From: Powellomyces hirtus
Lineage: Eukaryota > Chytridiomycota > Chytridiomycetes > Spizellomycetales > Powellomycetaceae
DNA: 64,000 nt
Direction of reading: 5' to 3'
Assembly (NCBI GenBank): GCA_025526995.1
Contig: JAHLKG010000019.1
Span: forward strand, 558,001 to 622,000
Shown one piece after another: positions 1 through 11,102 of this stretch. The stretch's first letter is position 1, and each line of letters opens with the position of its first letter. The translations under genes were made by a program, and so were the position numbers. The notes beneath the pieces are model-generated. The model searched no databases and had not been told where the DNA came from. It saw nothing but the letters and a program-made list of their open reading frames with translations.

Positions 1-296
1 AGGTGCTGCAAGTACGCACCAGACTGGGGCTGCTGGTGATAGACAGAAAACGAAGCTGGAGGAGGACGCGGCTGTGGTGGAGGGAGTGTTCGTTCTTGAG
101 AGTAAATGTGTTGACTTATTGGAGGGTGATATAGTCGGGGAGTCGCTGGTGACGGAGATCGGGAGTCAACGACAATGACTTCTGGTGCGGCTGTGGTACT
201 GGTGGAAGTTGCAGCAGTAGCTTGTCGGAGCTGAGGATGCGGATTTATGAAGTGTGGTTGCTCATCCCGCCGTTTCCGACTGCGTGTGGTAGCCAT
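1..296 (-). CDS. N-terminal part of an unknown protein, cut by window edge
   Basis: An open frame on the minus strand starts at ATG 296-294 and stays open to the window edge (98 codons). The N-terminus is basic (MATTRSRKRRDEQ), which could be a nuclear localisation signal. It is followed by a low-complexity stretch rich in Thr, Pro, Gln and Ser, with PPPQPRPPP near residue 75. No domain is visible in this part, so the function is unknown. The gene is divergent from the F-box gene, with about 1.15 kb between the two starts. Codon-like composition and the uninterrupted frame support coding, but part of it could be chance. Confidence 0.5.
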   Translation of the reverse strand, partial: MATTRSRKRRDEQPHFINPHPQLRQATAATSTSTTAAPEVIVVDSRSPSPATPRLYHPPISQHIYSQERTLPPPQPRPPPASFSVYHQQPQSGAYLQH

Positions 297-1446
297 AGTT
301 ATGGGAAAAAGCCTCCTGTTAGGCTAGTTGCGAAAAGGGAATTCGCGAGTAGACTCTTTGTAGGGTGTCGTGTCCCAGGGCCGACCCTGCGGGGCCTCCG
401 TACGTTGACTCCCGACGCTCCAAGCGGCTGGATCGGCGAGTGGATTGAGTTTTTGGGAGTGGAGGGTTTTGGCTCCCTGAAGCCTAGGGTGGTTGTGTCA
501 AATGTCGTCTAGTTGACCGCAGGATGCAAGTGCTGTTGACGGGTTCAAAGATTTCCACAAACACCGTCAGAGGCTGTGGATCGTCCGAGAGACAGCGGAT
601 CAGCGTCAAGCAGAGAGCAATTGCCTCTTCAGCAAGGAAGTACTGTTGTGTTTGTCTGAGGCCGCGGGACGGAGTTGGAAATTGCCGAGGGCTTATTATT
701 CTTGACAAAGCAAGCGTACGTCAGACAGTCCGACAGAGAGACTGACCGACACAACCGAATGGTTCTGTCTTTGCAACAGAACTTTACGAGCAAGCGGAAG
801 AATTTGGCCTTCGGAACGACCGGCGCGCAGTGTTCGTTGCGGTTTGGACTGAGTGTGGGGGCACGCGGGACCGTTTCAGCGATACAGGCGTGGGGAAGCG
901 AGAAGAAGGGATGCTCCTCAATAACAATAAGATAGGACGTTGCTGTCAGTTTCCTAAATACCTCGACAGAAATGGGGGCGAAAAGAGCAGCGGCAAGGAA
1001 GGAAGGACCTGTCTATGGGGTACGCTATGCTATGCCATCATGTCTGTCTGCGCGCCCTGCCTTCCTTATTCTGATGGGAGAACGGAATTGGCTATTCTGA
1101 AGAAGATCCTTATCTGTTTGTTTGAAGTCGCGACGGGAATAAAATAAATCCCAACTTAAGGAGAAAGTGACATGGCATCATGACTGACATCCCATTTGCA
1201 CGTTGACCCCAAAGGAACCGAAAAGCATTCGAAAGTCACTTCTGGCGCTGTTCACTCCATCCACATTCCATTTAATTCCATCCATTCATCCATCGATTCA
1301 TCACTCCAACCAAAGAGCATGTGACTCGTCAGGTGACTAAAGGCACTCGGGTTGCATGCTGATTCTAGCACGCATGTCACTCAATCGAGCTGACTTGTGG
1401 ACTTTCTCACCTCCTGTTTTCTCGTTTCGACAATCAACACCGCAAG
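297..1446. other. Divergent intergenic region
   Basis: It lies between the unknown minus-strand gene and the FBXO21-like gene, so it should hold both promoters. The short open frames here have no recognisable protein similarity. The part nearest the F-box gene (about 1240-1330) has a CCATCCATTCATCC-like run. I see no clear TATA box or RNA gene. Confidence 0.4.
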
Positions 1447-3680
1447 ATGATGGCCGCTGCTGCAGATGACCTCGACAACGACAATGTTCCACTCTCTGCC
1501 ACGCTCATCAACAATTCGCACCCGGCAAACCCAAGAGGATGTCTGCCTGACGACATCCTCCTGGAGATTCTCAAAGTAAGTGGACGCTCTGACAGGGGTG
1601 TCGATGACAAATGAAGCGCGCGCTGTGAAAGCCCGAGAAATACTTGCGAGGTTGTTGGAATACTCTACGAAAATAGAGAAAGGACGCATCTACCCCCACA
1701 GGCTGTTTAGCCTGACCTCGCAGCTTGTCTACCTATGTATTGGCGTTCCTGACACACTGGGTACTTTCTTCCAAACCCCCCAGCATACGGAACCATTGGA
1801 TGCGGCTCGATACGGCCAGTGCTCTTCGGTATGGCGATCGCTGTGTACCAACAACCTTGTCTGGAAGCACAATGCCTTGGACCGGTGGACCTGCTGGGCA
1901 TCGAAACCTGCCGACAATGCTGGAAACTGGTGGGAGATCTTCCGCGACAGACACATCAAGGATCGCAAAGTGCAACACGACCTGGATCGGCTGATCAAAA
2001 GTCCAAAAGGACGGCTACGTGCCATGGTCCGCATATCTGAGTTGCAGGAAGACGCTGTGGACGTGTTGCAGCGCAATGCTCAGATGCTCACCAATGACTA
2101 CCTCGCGCGGGCATACCATGTCGATCGCGCTCTGAACCTCATCAACCGTCGCTGGGTGATTGGCCAATGGATCTCTCTCTGTCCGCAACCTTTACGGGAG
2201 ACTCTAGCGCTCGGCCAGGTACCAAGTGTTCCATCCGAAGAATTCACCCTAGAATACGGCGCTTTCTTGCTGTGCAAGTTTGTAGACCGTCAAGCCAACT
2301 TCAAAGACATCATCAAGCAGCTTGATGAGCTTGCTGAGGAGGCCCGCGCTCATGTCATGGATCCTGACTCGCCCGACGCACCTGAGGGGAACGTGATTGA
2401 AGTGAGAGCGCGTCAGCTTTACGCGTTTCTTTTCGGAATCAAAGGCTTTGGCGGCGCCACAAACGGCTTCTATGACGTTGAGAATTCCCTCATCGACAGA
2501 GTTCTATCTCGTCGAGTGGGCATCCCCATTTCGTTGGCCTTGATCTATCATGCTGTCGGCAGCCGTCTTGGCCTAGACATCGAGATGATCAGCTTCCCAC
2601 AACATTTCCTGGCCAAAGTGCGGACAGAGGATGGTAGAGAATGGTACATAGACTGCTTCAAGCAGCCTGCCGTGCAAGACGGGTTCAGGAGTAGATCTCA
2701 ATGTCTCGAGGCACTGGGCGATATGCATCTGGGCAATCGTCCCGAGTATCTGGAACCAGTTGGAAAATCTCACATATTTGGGAGAGTAGGTGTATCCTCG
2801 CTTGGTTGCATCATATGATTCCTCGAAAACTCACCGATCTTATCGTATGCCAGATGGCGTCCAATATTATCACTACTGTCAACCATGCACGCGACGCGCG
2901 CGGAACCCAAGACCTGCAACTGCACGCGTACGGAAGCATGATGCTGCTCCTCGTGCTTTCTCCCGCCTCCTCGCACATGCAGCCGATCAGCCCATGGCGT
3001 CGGTTCCTCTACGGCATCATGAGTTCAGAGTATCCTGAAGACGTGTGGTTTGGCGAAGCCGATCTGCGGCTCCTAAGAATGCAGCTCAAGGAAGGCGCAC
3101 GCGTCCGCGCTGATACAGAGTTGCTATCCAACCAGATTGCGGAGATTTGGATGATGGATGACGCGCAGCGGCCGGTTATCGTCAAGGATCGCGAGGCAGA
3201 AGACTTCCCGCCAACTTTCAAAGTGGGGACTTTGATTCGCCACTTGAAGTATGACTATCGCGGCGTCATGTAAGTCTTGCATTGCTTTATGCATCTTTGC
3301 AATTAGCACGCGGCCAAGTGAGCTGCACCGGCTGACGATGTTTTTTTGAAAGATACGGATGGGATAAGACGTTCGCCGGAGACGACGGGTGGTGGGCGCG
3401 ACAGGTTGGAGTGGAAACACTTCGGCGTGGGCGCAACCAGCCGTTCTACAACGTACTTTCTCTGGATGTCGTTGGAGGGGGCGGATCTACGGCCACGGCA
3501 ACGACGCTCCGCTACGTCGCAGAGGAAAACATGGAAGCGGTTGACGTGGACGCCTTACCTGGGATCGTCCACGCCTTTGAGAAGAACCGTGAAATTGGAA
3601 CGTATTTCAAGCGATGGGACAAACCCCTTGGCCGATTTGTTGTGACTGATTTCATACGGAAAACCTTTGTACATGATTGA
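1447..3680 (+). CDS. FBXO21: F-box protein with transglutaminase-like and YccV domains (FBXO21-like)
   Basis: Probable exons are 1447-1575, 1784-2785, 2854-3269 and 3353-3680, which join in frame to 624 residues. All introns are GT-AG. The first (208 nt) is the least certain and might hide a small exon. Domains in order: an F-box (LPDDILLEIL, then CSSVWRSLC) split by intron 1; a SirB1/transglutaminase-like core around residues 300-400 (RRVGIPISLALIYHAVG, then FPQHFLAKV); and a C-terminal YccV/hemimethylated-DNA-binding-like domain (FKVGTLIRHLKYDYRGVIYGWD, then QPFYNVLSLD and RYVAEENME). This order is that of FBXO21, a substrate receptor of SCF ubiquitin ligases, so it probably recruits a target to an SCF complex. 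The real substrate is unknown. Start chosen at the first of two adjacent Met codons before the F-box. Confidence 0.88.
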
Positions 3681-4495
3681 AACGGGATGGGGGAATTTCC
3701 ACTCACGAAGAAGGGTGGGCGATCTTGCACTTTTTTTGGATAAACCTGTCACTCATAGAAAACCTCGATGCCTGGTGCTTTTTTTCATAGGCTTGCACAA
3801 TATATACTCTGAGTCGCACCGTTGAATTGCTTACGCTGGAAGCGCAGCAAAGAGACGGTAGTTTTGCTTAGCTCCAGATTCAGGTGATTACCCATATGCT
3901 ACAGTTCGCAGGAAACTTGTGTCCAACTTGCAGAATACTGCAGATCAGTAAAGAGTTATTGCGCCCTTGGGAAGCGTAGAATGTGATACCAGATGGAAAG
4001 CAATGACTTTGACGACTCGGTCAGGACAAAACAAAGAGAAATTCCATGCACTACTCAATCAGGATAGAGGGAGACTATATATGCACACATAAAGCGTTAT
4101 CTCATGTTGCGAAGGATATTGGATGCCGGCAAGGAACTGTGTTGCACGCACGCATGCCTCTAGCCCAATTGACTCGTCAAATATGGTCAAACACATCAAA
4201 TCTGACAATCTTGAGCTCCGGAAAGCAAAAACCTTATGCGCCACCATAGTCCCACCTCTCAAAATTGCGAGTTGGAGATTCACGCAAAGCGATATTCTTG
4301 AACACAAATGCGTCTGGGTCACATGCATCGGTAATGCCGGAAGGGACCCGTCCAGATGCGCTTCACGCGCGCTGATACAACTGACATGGATCTGTCATCG
4401 GTTTCCAACATGACGAGCAAGTGGAGCGTGCAGATCATACCGTCGAAGAGTTCGTGATTGGTGAAAACAGAACTCTGCGATGTCGTTTACTTGCC
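3681..4495. other. Intergenic region, nothing recognised
   Basis: About 0.8 kb downstream of the FBXO21-like gene. Short frames on both strands have no similarity I recognise. An AT-rich stretch around 3800 (AATATATACT) could belong to the 3' end of the F-box transcript. Confidence 0.4.
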
Positions 4496-4798
4496 CTAAA
4501 TCAACAGAATCTTGGTGCTGATGGTCAGTTCAACGCACACTCCATAGAGGACTCCCGGTAGCTTGACGAGAGGGTTGCTGAGTGGATTCTTGTAGATCTC
4601 AAAGAGAGAGGCCGTTGTACTTGTATTGAAAAGTAAAGCGTAGGCCCGCATCACCTCTCGACGGCGTGGGCCCATGATCGAGTGGAAGGTCTTGTTGACG
4701 AGAGTGAGGTTGAGGAACGTTTCCAGGTCCAGTTCAAGAATGATATCTTCCTAGAGATGATCAACGACGATAGATAGGATTTCCGCTGGTAAGGTCAT
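4496..4798 (-). pseudogene. F-box protein remnant with one in-frame stop
   Basis: Read from ATG 4798-4796, the minus strand gives 100 codons with a single TAG at 4753-4751 (codon 16). The first part reads MTLPAEILSIVVDHL, then after the stop ILELDLETFLNLTLVNKTF, which matches the usual F-box pattern (LPxEIL...L...LVN+xF). The rest continues without interruption to TAG at 4498-4496. Apart from the stop, the frame looks like a real protein, so this is either a recently broken F-box gene or a gene with one sequencing error. There is no recognisable substrate-binding domain. Confidence 0.45.
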
Positions 4799-4997
4799 GG
4801 CGGTGGAATGCGTGACGTGAGACATGGGAAATACTTGTTGGAGACGATCTGTTGAGGTGTTTGCGCGTGACCTTCGAAGTTCGACGCGCTCGGACACGCT
4901 GACTCAGCGGTCCGGTTATCTCTCAAGAAGTTTTTCCACTTCATTCCTTCCTCGCCCGCACCTTCGGCGACCGCTTTTCCCGCTCACATCATCAACA

Positions 4998-6313
4998 ATG
5001 GTCACCCGACGTGCAGCTGCAGCCGTCGCTGATCTCGGACTTCATAGCGCGGGAGCAGCGAGACTGATCACACCACCCACAGCGTCCCTTCTCCGCAAAC
5101 AACTCGATGCACTGAAACCCTTCACTAACACCACCCACGAAACCACCGCACTTATAACGGCCCGCATAGCCGAGCTGAGGAAACGAGAAGCGATTGCTCA
5201 ACGAACGCCCGAATGGCATGCGGCAAGACGATCTATCATCACGGTACGCGCTGGAGAAGCTCATCCAGAAGCAGCTATAGATCCTTTTCTCATTTGTGTG
5301 TGGCTGTGTGTGTCTGTGATTTTTTGGCAGGCATCCGAGGCGACAGCGTTCCTGAGGCGGGATCCAGAAACCCTCGCCGACTACTACGCCGACTTTGCCA
5401 TTCCACCGTCCCTTCAAACCTTCGACGACGACTCCAACCTCAGTCCGTTCATGACAGAGGACGGCGTGCTGAGCGAAAAAATCACACAAAAGAAACGGAG
5501 ATCGACTAATGCAATGCGATGGGGAGTCGGGTACAGCACTCCCAATTATGTTGACGCTCGTATGAACTTACAAACTGAATGCACTTCTCTTGCTCCTTTG
5601 CTTTCTCGCAGGTTCGAGCCCATTGCTCTTGATATCTACACCCATATGTATGCTCGTCGGATCGAACAGTTTGGGCTGCTGACCCACGACACCTTACCCT
5701 GGCTCGGTGCCTCTGTCGACGGCATTGAGCACGACACTGGTACCGTGGTCGAAATCAAGTGTCCGTACCGCCAGACAGAACTCGCAGGTGACCAAGACGA
5801 ACCACCAGAGTTGCACTATTGGGTCCAAGTGCAGTTGCAAATGGAGACGTTGGCGTTGCCGAATGCGTATTTGTTTACGGTACGTATGGTTGGTGCTGTG
5901 TCAAAAGAAGATAGGCTATTTTGCTCATTTCAGTTGTGAAAATGCAGTGCAACTTTATCGAATATGCCGACATGGACGATTTCCTCTCCGACCCCATCCA
6001 ACCCCGTCTCGCTGGTTGTTTCCTTGTCCCCATGCGCAACAACACCAAGCCAACATTGCCCACACTCTACCCACCCGGCGATCTCCTCATCCTCTCTTCC
6101 TCCCGCACAACCAGCGAACCTACCCCGCTCCTTGACTGGATCGCCGAGACTGTAGAAGCCAATCCGACCTACAAACCGCGGTATTGGTACCTCGCAAGTC
6201 ATACCCGGAAACGTATACCGAGAAATCAGGAATGGTTTCGCAAAGTCAAGCCGGTGTTGCAGAGGGCGCATGATATGTTGAGTGAAGGGCTGGAGGCGGC
6301 GGAGAGTGATTGA
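4998..6313 (+). CDS. YqaJ-type (lambda-exonuclease-like) nuclease
   Basis: Exons 4998-5243, 5331-5530, 5612-5879 and 5948-6313 join in frame to 359 residues; the introns are 68-87 nt. The protein has the YqaJ viral recombinase fold signature: QRTPEWHAARRSIITASEATA near residue 75, MRWGVGFEPIALDIY after intron 2, WLGASVDGI (the family GxSPDG, here with V for P), VVEIKCPYR (catalytic ExK) and HYWVQVQLQME. Such enzymes are PD-(D/E)xK 5'-3' DNA exonucleases that work with single-strand annealing proteins in phages and large DNA viruses. The N-terminal 75 residues are a weakly conserved extension. The start at 4998 has the context AACAATGG; an earlier in-frame Met at 4824 is possible. No annealing partner is nearby. 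Cellular role unknown. Confidence 0.85.
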
Positions 6314-6739
6314 CGTGTTGAGTCTTTGGTTCTCCCCCATTATGTTTCAATTTTACTTCCCCCGCTAGTATGTAGCGTGCAGACCCCCACTACGTCCACC
6401 GTTCCCATCTTCCGCGCTTCCACCCCTCTTGTAAATGATGGCAGAAATCTGAAAGTAGTAAGTTATGTATTATTTTGTTTCGTACGCTATGCTATCAGTT
6501 CTGTCTAAGGATTGAGCAAGGCCAAAACGTAGAGCTGTGCGGAAGACTGTGACTACGGAACAGAAAGGGGATGCAACTGCGGGTGTGGATGTGAGGTTCT
6601 AACGATCTACGTTCTTCTCTACGATAAAATAAATAAAATCAAAAATTTGGATGTGTCTGATGATGCGATCCACGCAACGGTCCTCGTAACCAAACTCCCG
6701 AAGGAATCACCAAGTTTGCCTCGGAAGTATCTCACGGTC
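6314..6739. other. Convergent 3' intergenic region
   Basis: It holds the 3' ends of the YqaJ-type gene and of TPC1. The AATAAAATAAAATC-like stretch near 6625-6640 could carry polyadenylation signals. No gene seen. Confidence 0.4.
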
Positions 6740-8033
6740 TCAACTCATCGCCCGTTCACAAAGCCCCACAACCAAAAACGTGACCGCACTGCTTGGTCCA
6801 CTCTTCAGTATTGCGGGCACAAGGCCCTTGTAGAGAGCAAGGTAGCCCTCATGGTGGACGATTTTGCTTGCGCAGGCGAGGATGCCGCGTGGGTAAGACG
6901 GCACGTGCCCCGTCACGTACGAATTACGTTCGGGGCCTTGGACTTGCAGGCGTTTGCGGACCACGTCAAAGGGCATGACGGCGGCTTTGCCGATCATGCC
7001 TGCAAGACCGCCCGAGATAAAGTTGTCGATGCCTCGTAGCTATTCAGCTATTAGTGAGTATACGCCACACGATGGTCGCACTCTCTTGTCATGTTCTCGT
7101 ACCTCAAACCTCTCCAACGCCCTCCTAAAGCCTGCATAACACGCAAACACGATCCCCATCTGCGGCATCATCTGCAACACTGACGGCCATACGCCACGGT
7201 AAAAGCCTTTGATGCCCTCCGCCGCATGGATTTGTCTTACAGCTTGTACGAGACCCGTGTAGGGCCCTTTGGTGCCTTGCACTGCGAAGCGCGTGCGAAG
7301 AAGGTCGAAGGGGTAAGTTGTGAGTGTTGCGGCGCTGCCTGCTAGGGCTGGAAGGAGGACGAGAGCAAGATGTGAGATACAGTGGTCAAGGAGATGGCGG
7401 AAGGGGTAAGAGAAGGAACATACCGCCAGCTAACATCTCCGTGGGCAGTGGGAGGTCCAACTTCCGTTTCTGTAACACTCGACTATCAGCAAGGGCGCAC
7501 GGCGCGCAAGAACGAACCTCCTCTCTTACCGCTCGATTTATCAACCCTTCAAACTCATAGTACGCATAGAATTGCACGGCTCCGTAGCTTAGATACAGAT
7601 ACTCGGCTGACAGATTGCCTTTCCACAGTCCCCTGTACCCTTCCTCGTGCAGTATCCGACCACACGATTGGAAGACGCCACGATACTTGCTCTGCGAGGC
7701 ATCCACGCGGCCAGTCATTCCGATCACGTCAGTTTGCAGCTATAGCACCAGCCCAAACACGAATTAGCGCCATATCCCCCCAGCTCCAAATCTCGCCGAT
7801 TTTATTGAAAGCGACGAAAAATACCTGGAACCTGCCTGACATGAGTAACAAACAATTGCAACAGCATTTCGACTATTTGATAGAGCATACCTGATTTTTA
7901 TTACATCCAGCGGAGCAATAACAAATCGGGAGACAACGCCGGCTGTTGCGCCGCAGAGTGCATTCTGCCAAGGTGCGAGTCTTGGTTTCGTTGGTGGATT
8001 CTTGTCCCTGACGCTCTGTGGGGTTGCCGACAT
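6740..8033 (-). CDS. TPC1: Mitochondrial thiamine pyrophosphate carrier
   Basis: About five exons encode a mitochondrial carrier (SLC25) of the Tpc1/SLC25A19 type. The three carrier repeats each start with the family signature: PLDVIKIR (repeat 1), PFDLLRTR (repeat 2), PFDVVRKR (repeat 3). WKGNLSAEYLYLSYGAVQF resembles the Tpc1 region after repeat 1. It should exchange cytosolic thiamine pyrophosphate across the inner membrane. Start at 8033 (MSATPQSV); an in-frame Met at 8054 also exists. The junction between exon 1 (ending at 7891) and exon 2 does not keep frame with the obvious 3' site near 7736. Either I misplaced the intron or there is a one-base defect. The other introns are standard. 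The gene is divergent from PCH2. Confidence 0.85.
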
Positions 8034-8459
8034 TGATATATATATAGTCCTCACACAGCACTCAGTGCCTTCTAATCTTTACGAATTTCTGCCGTCACAG
8101 CACTGCCTTTGCCTCTATCGATCGTTTTTGTAGCTTTTCTCAGACAGCAACGAAGTGCCAGAAAAAAAGTCCGAGCAGGGGAAAATACCTGGCGCCAGGG
8201 TTGTTGTCATCGGATTACGCAAGCGACTCGAAAAGTCAAATCAATTCGCACAGCCGTCTGCATGCGCCACACGTGCTTCTCCGTGTCGTCCGTCTTCCAG
8301 AAGTCTTTTTTGTAGTTGCAATTCCTTTCGCGTTCCCACGCCAGTCATACTACGTTTCTGCTATCTGCGCTCACGCTGAACGCTTAGAAACTCACCCGAG
8401 CTTATAAGAAACTCCCATCGTCGTTTCGATGCTCGCAGGAAACCTGACTCCCATTCTCC
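8034..8459. other. Divergent promoter region of TPC1 and PCH2
   Basis: About 430 bp between the two starts. A TATATATA run at 8037-8046 lies just upstream of the TPC1 start. Nothing else recognised. Confidence 0.4.
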
Positions 8460-10526
8460 ATGGTATGGCCAACCCCGACCCACCAGCTGCGTTCCCGAGC
8501 CCACGTGCTCACCGTCTCCTCTCATTCTCATCACGTCAAAATAGTGGAAGCATGCTTGCTACCCACCTCCACCGCGCGATACGATCACGTGCGCAATCAC
8601 GTCGAGGCGTTCCTAAGAGAGTTTCATCCGTCGGTGGTGCTGCATACGTGCGTGCCGCGCGACGAGCTTGCCGACGTTCCCTTCTTGTGGGAAAATGTGG
8701 AGTTTGTTAAGATTTGCGAGGTTCGAGGTTCGTATAAGACATCCTCGTGGGATATGTTGTGAAGAAACAGTAGTGACTCCCTTGCTTATGACCTCTGATG
8801 TTCAGGTGCGGCGGACTCATCCGACGTCCACCCGCTGGCAGACACAGTTCTCTCTGTGCACGTTTTCCAGCTCAACGAGGAGGAGGGAGTGGATCAGGTT
8901 GGAGATGAAGAGGATGTTGTTGCGTCTAATCACTGGGTTCTCCCCGCTCGTGGATTGCAAGGCGTTTGGGACAGGTGCGGCTTCTTGACATTTTTAAGAA
9001 GTCGTGCACATTACAACTGATGCATCTTCTCCTCTGCTTTGTAGTCTTATCTATGATGACAACATCCAGCTTCAATTGCTGGACTATGTCTATACCAGCA
9101 TGCTGTTTGGAGATAGGGGAGTGGATCCGAACATTATAAGCGTCAACCGGGTCGCCCTCCTCCATGGACCTCCAGGAACTGGCAAGACATCGTTGTGCAG
9201 AGCTTTGGCACAGGTATACAACTCAGTTGCGGAACTGGTTTGAGATGTAACGACTCGCTCACTGCTGTTCGCGGGTTTTTAGAAATTGGCAATCCGTTTG
9301 GCAGACCGCTATTCATTTGGAAAGCTCGTGGAAATCAACTCGCACAGGTTGGTAAATTCAATACATTTGTACAATGACGCGCCGAGAAATGAAGATGCTC
9401 AACGCGACTCACAGCTTGTTCTCTAAATTCTTCTCCGAGTCCGGGAAGCTTGTGATGCGAATGTTCCAGCAGATTCATCAGCTCCTCGATGACCACGACG
9501 TATTTGTGTGCGTTCTCATTGACGAGGTTGAATCTCTCTCTGCTGCGCGAAAAGCTGCCTTGTCGGGAATGGAGCCCAGCGATGCCATCAGGGTCGTCAA
9601 TGCGTTGCTCACACAGCTAGATCAACTGAGACGAAGAAAGAACGTATGTATTTTCCAATTATCTCCTTCCCCCGCTCACGCGCTAAAACTGCCACGTGTC
9701 TCCAAGGTCTTGGTCATGACAACGTCGAACATCACTGAGGCTATTGGTAACTATCTGTTGCTGCTTCCGCGCCTTCCAAACGTCGCCACTTCTGCAGTAC
9801 ATCCATCCACCAACATTGCTAATGTCCCACTCTCAATGCAGATATTGCATTCATTGACCGCGCGGATATCAAGCAATACATTGGTCCACCCACACAACGC
9901 GCCCGGTACGCAATCCTTTCGACATGTCTCTCAGAACTGGTCTCAAAGGGGTTGATCCTCAAATCCGTACGTGCTCCTTGTCCCCACTCCTTGGCAAACG
10001 CGTGACTGAACTCTTGCGGGCGGTGCGCAACAACAGGAAACACCCTTGATCGATTACCGCGAGATTGAAATTTGGACGTCGGACAACACCGGGAATAATA
10101 AAAGCAGCGCGATGCTATCTGATATGTGCAGCAGCGAGTCGCCCGGCGACGAACAGCAGCATATGCGGGAGGAAGAGTCGCTCATGCTTTGGAAAGTGGC
10201 CGGTGATTGTGAGGTAGGAGCCATGCGTTGTCATTCATCCCTGCAATCGTCCGCACAAAGATGTGTGCATGTAACGCCGTCTCCCTCACACATGTCGTAT
10301 CCAGGGATTTAGCGGCAGATCACTGCGAAAGCTTCCATTCCTAGCACACGCGTTTCACCTCAACGCGTCCGTCGTGATTATGTTTGACTACATTCTTGCA
10401 CTCGAGCGCACCGTCCGCAGCGAAAAGGCAAGCAGGATCCTGCTTAGCGACGTCAAAAGCTCCACCGCCACCAAGGGGGCCAGTATTGGCAATAACCTTG
10501 CCTCAGCATCATCCCCGTTACACTGA
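8460..10526 (+). CDS. PCH2: Pachytene checkpoint AAA+ ATPase Pch2/TRIP13
   Basis: A multi-exon gene with about seven introns. Recognisable blocks in order: [21 protein letters not shown] (N-terminal domain to AAA+ junction), Walker [35 protein letters not shown], Walker [27 protein letters not shown], sensor [25 protein letters not shown] and the C-terminal [14 protein letters not shown]. These match TRIP13/Pch2 along the whole length. The enzyme remodels HORMA-domain proteins (Hop1, Mad2) in meiosis and the spindle checkpoint. The start is uncertain: 8460 is the first Met in the frame that runs into the conserved N-terminal domain. The stop TGA is at 10524-10526. All catalytic motifs appear intact. 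Confidence 0.9.
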
Positions 10527-11102
10527 ATGGTATGCGCTTTCGACTGTGAGCGTGTGTCCGTTTGTTGTCCATCCCACGCCTCGGTTCCATATGTAGGCTG
10601 AGTAGTGCTATTGAACACTGTAGAGCTGTCATTGCGAGATGTATTCTTTGATAGACGATCTCATGACTTTAGCTGGTGTCAGTTGTATATGTCTCATGTA
10701 GCCACATTCTCGATTTGAAAAGCCATGTTGTTCTTCTTTACAATGAACGGACAAGCTTCACGATGGAAACTGTAGCTGGTCTGCGACAGGATAACGACAT
10801 AGGAAAGCCATTGTCCTATTCCCATAAGCTTTGTGGTCGTCGGTTGTTCACGGTACTGAGTACCAGTTTGGAACGGGTGCGCGCTGGTTGTTGATTACGT
10901 AATTGTGAACGCGCTCTGGTGCTTTGACTTTCAACTAACGGCCGTTACGAAAAAAATGACTGCACGAGTATGGTCGAGAAAAAGGTATAAATTGACGTGG
11001 GGCTTTGGATGTCCCCGTCTTCAGAAGTGGAAGCCTTGAGATCTCTTGAAAGCTCTGGAAGGACAGAAGGACAGGAACCACCAAGCAATACCCACGCGCA
11101 AC
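10527..11102. other. Intergenic region upstream of the broken xylanase gene
   Basis: It contains the 3' end of PCH2 and the promoter of the GH10 remnant (see TATA box). No further gene seen. Confidence 0.4.
10985..10991 (+). promoter_or_regulatory. TATA box of the GH10 remnant
   Basis: TATAAAT lies 112 bp upstream of the ATG at 11103. It is followed by a pyrimidine/purine leader, and fits a core promoter still in place in front of a broken secreted-enzyme gene. Placement is by motif only. Confidence 0.45.

Noticed and set aside
4992..5489. Minus-strand frame of 165 codons opposite the YqaJ-type gene
   Set aside because: It overlaps conserved exons of the plus-strand gene and shows no motif.
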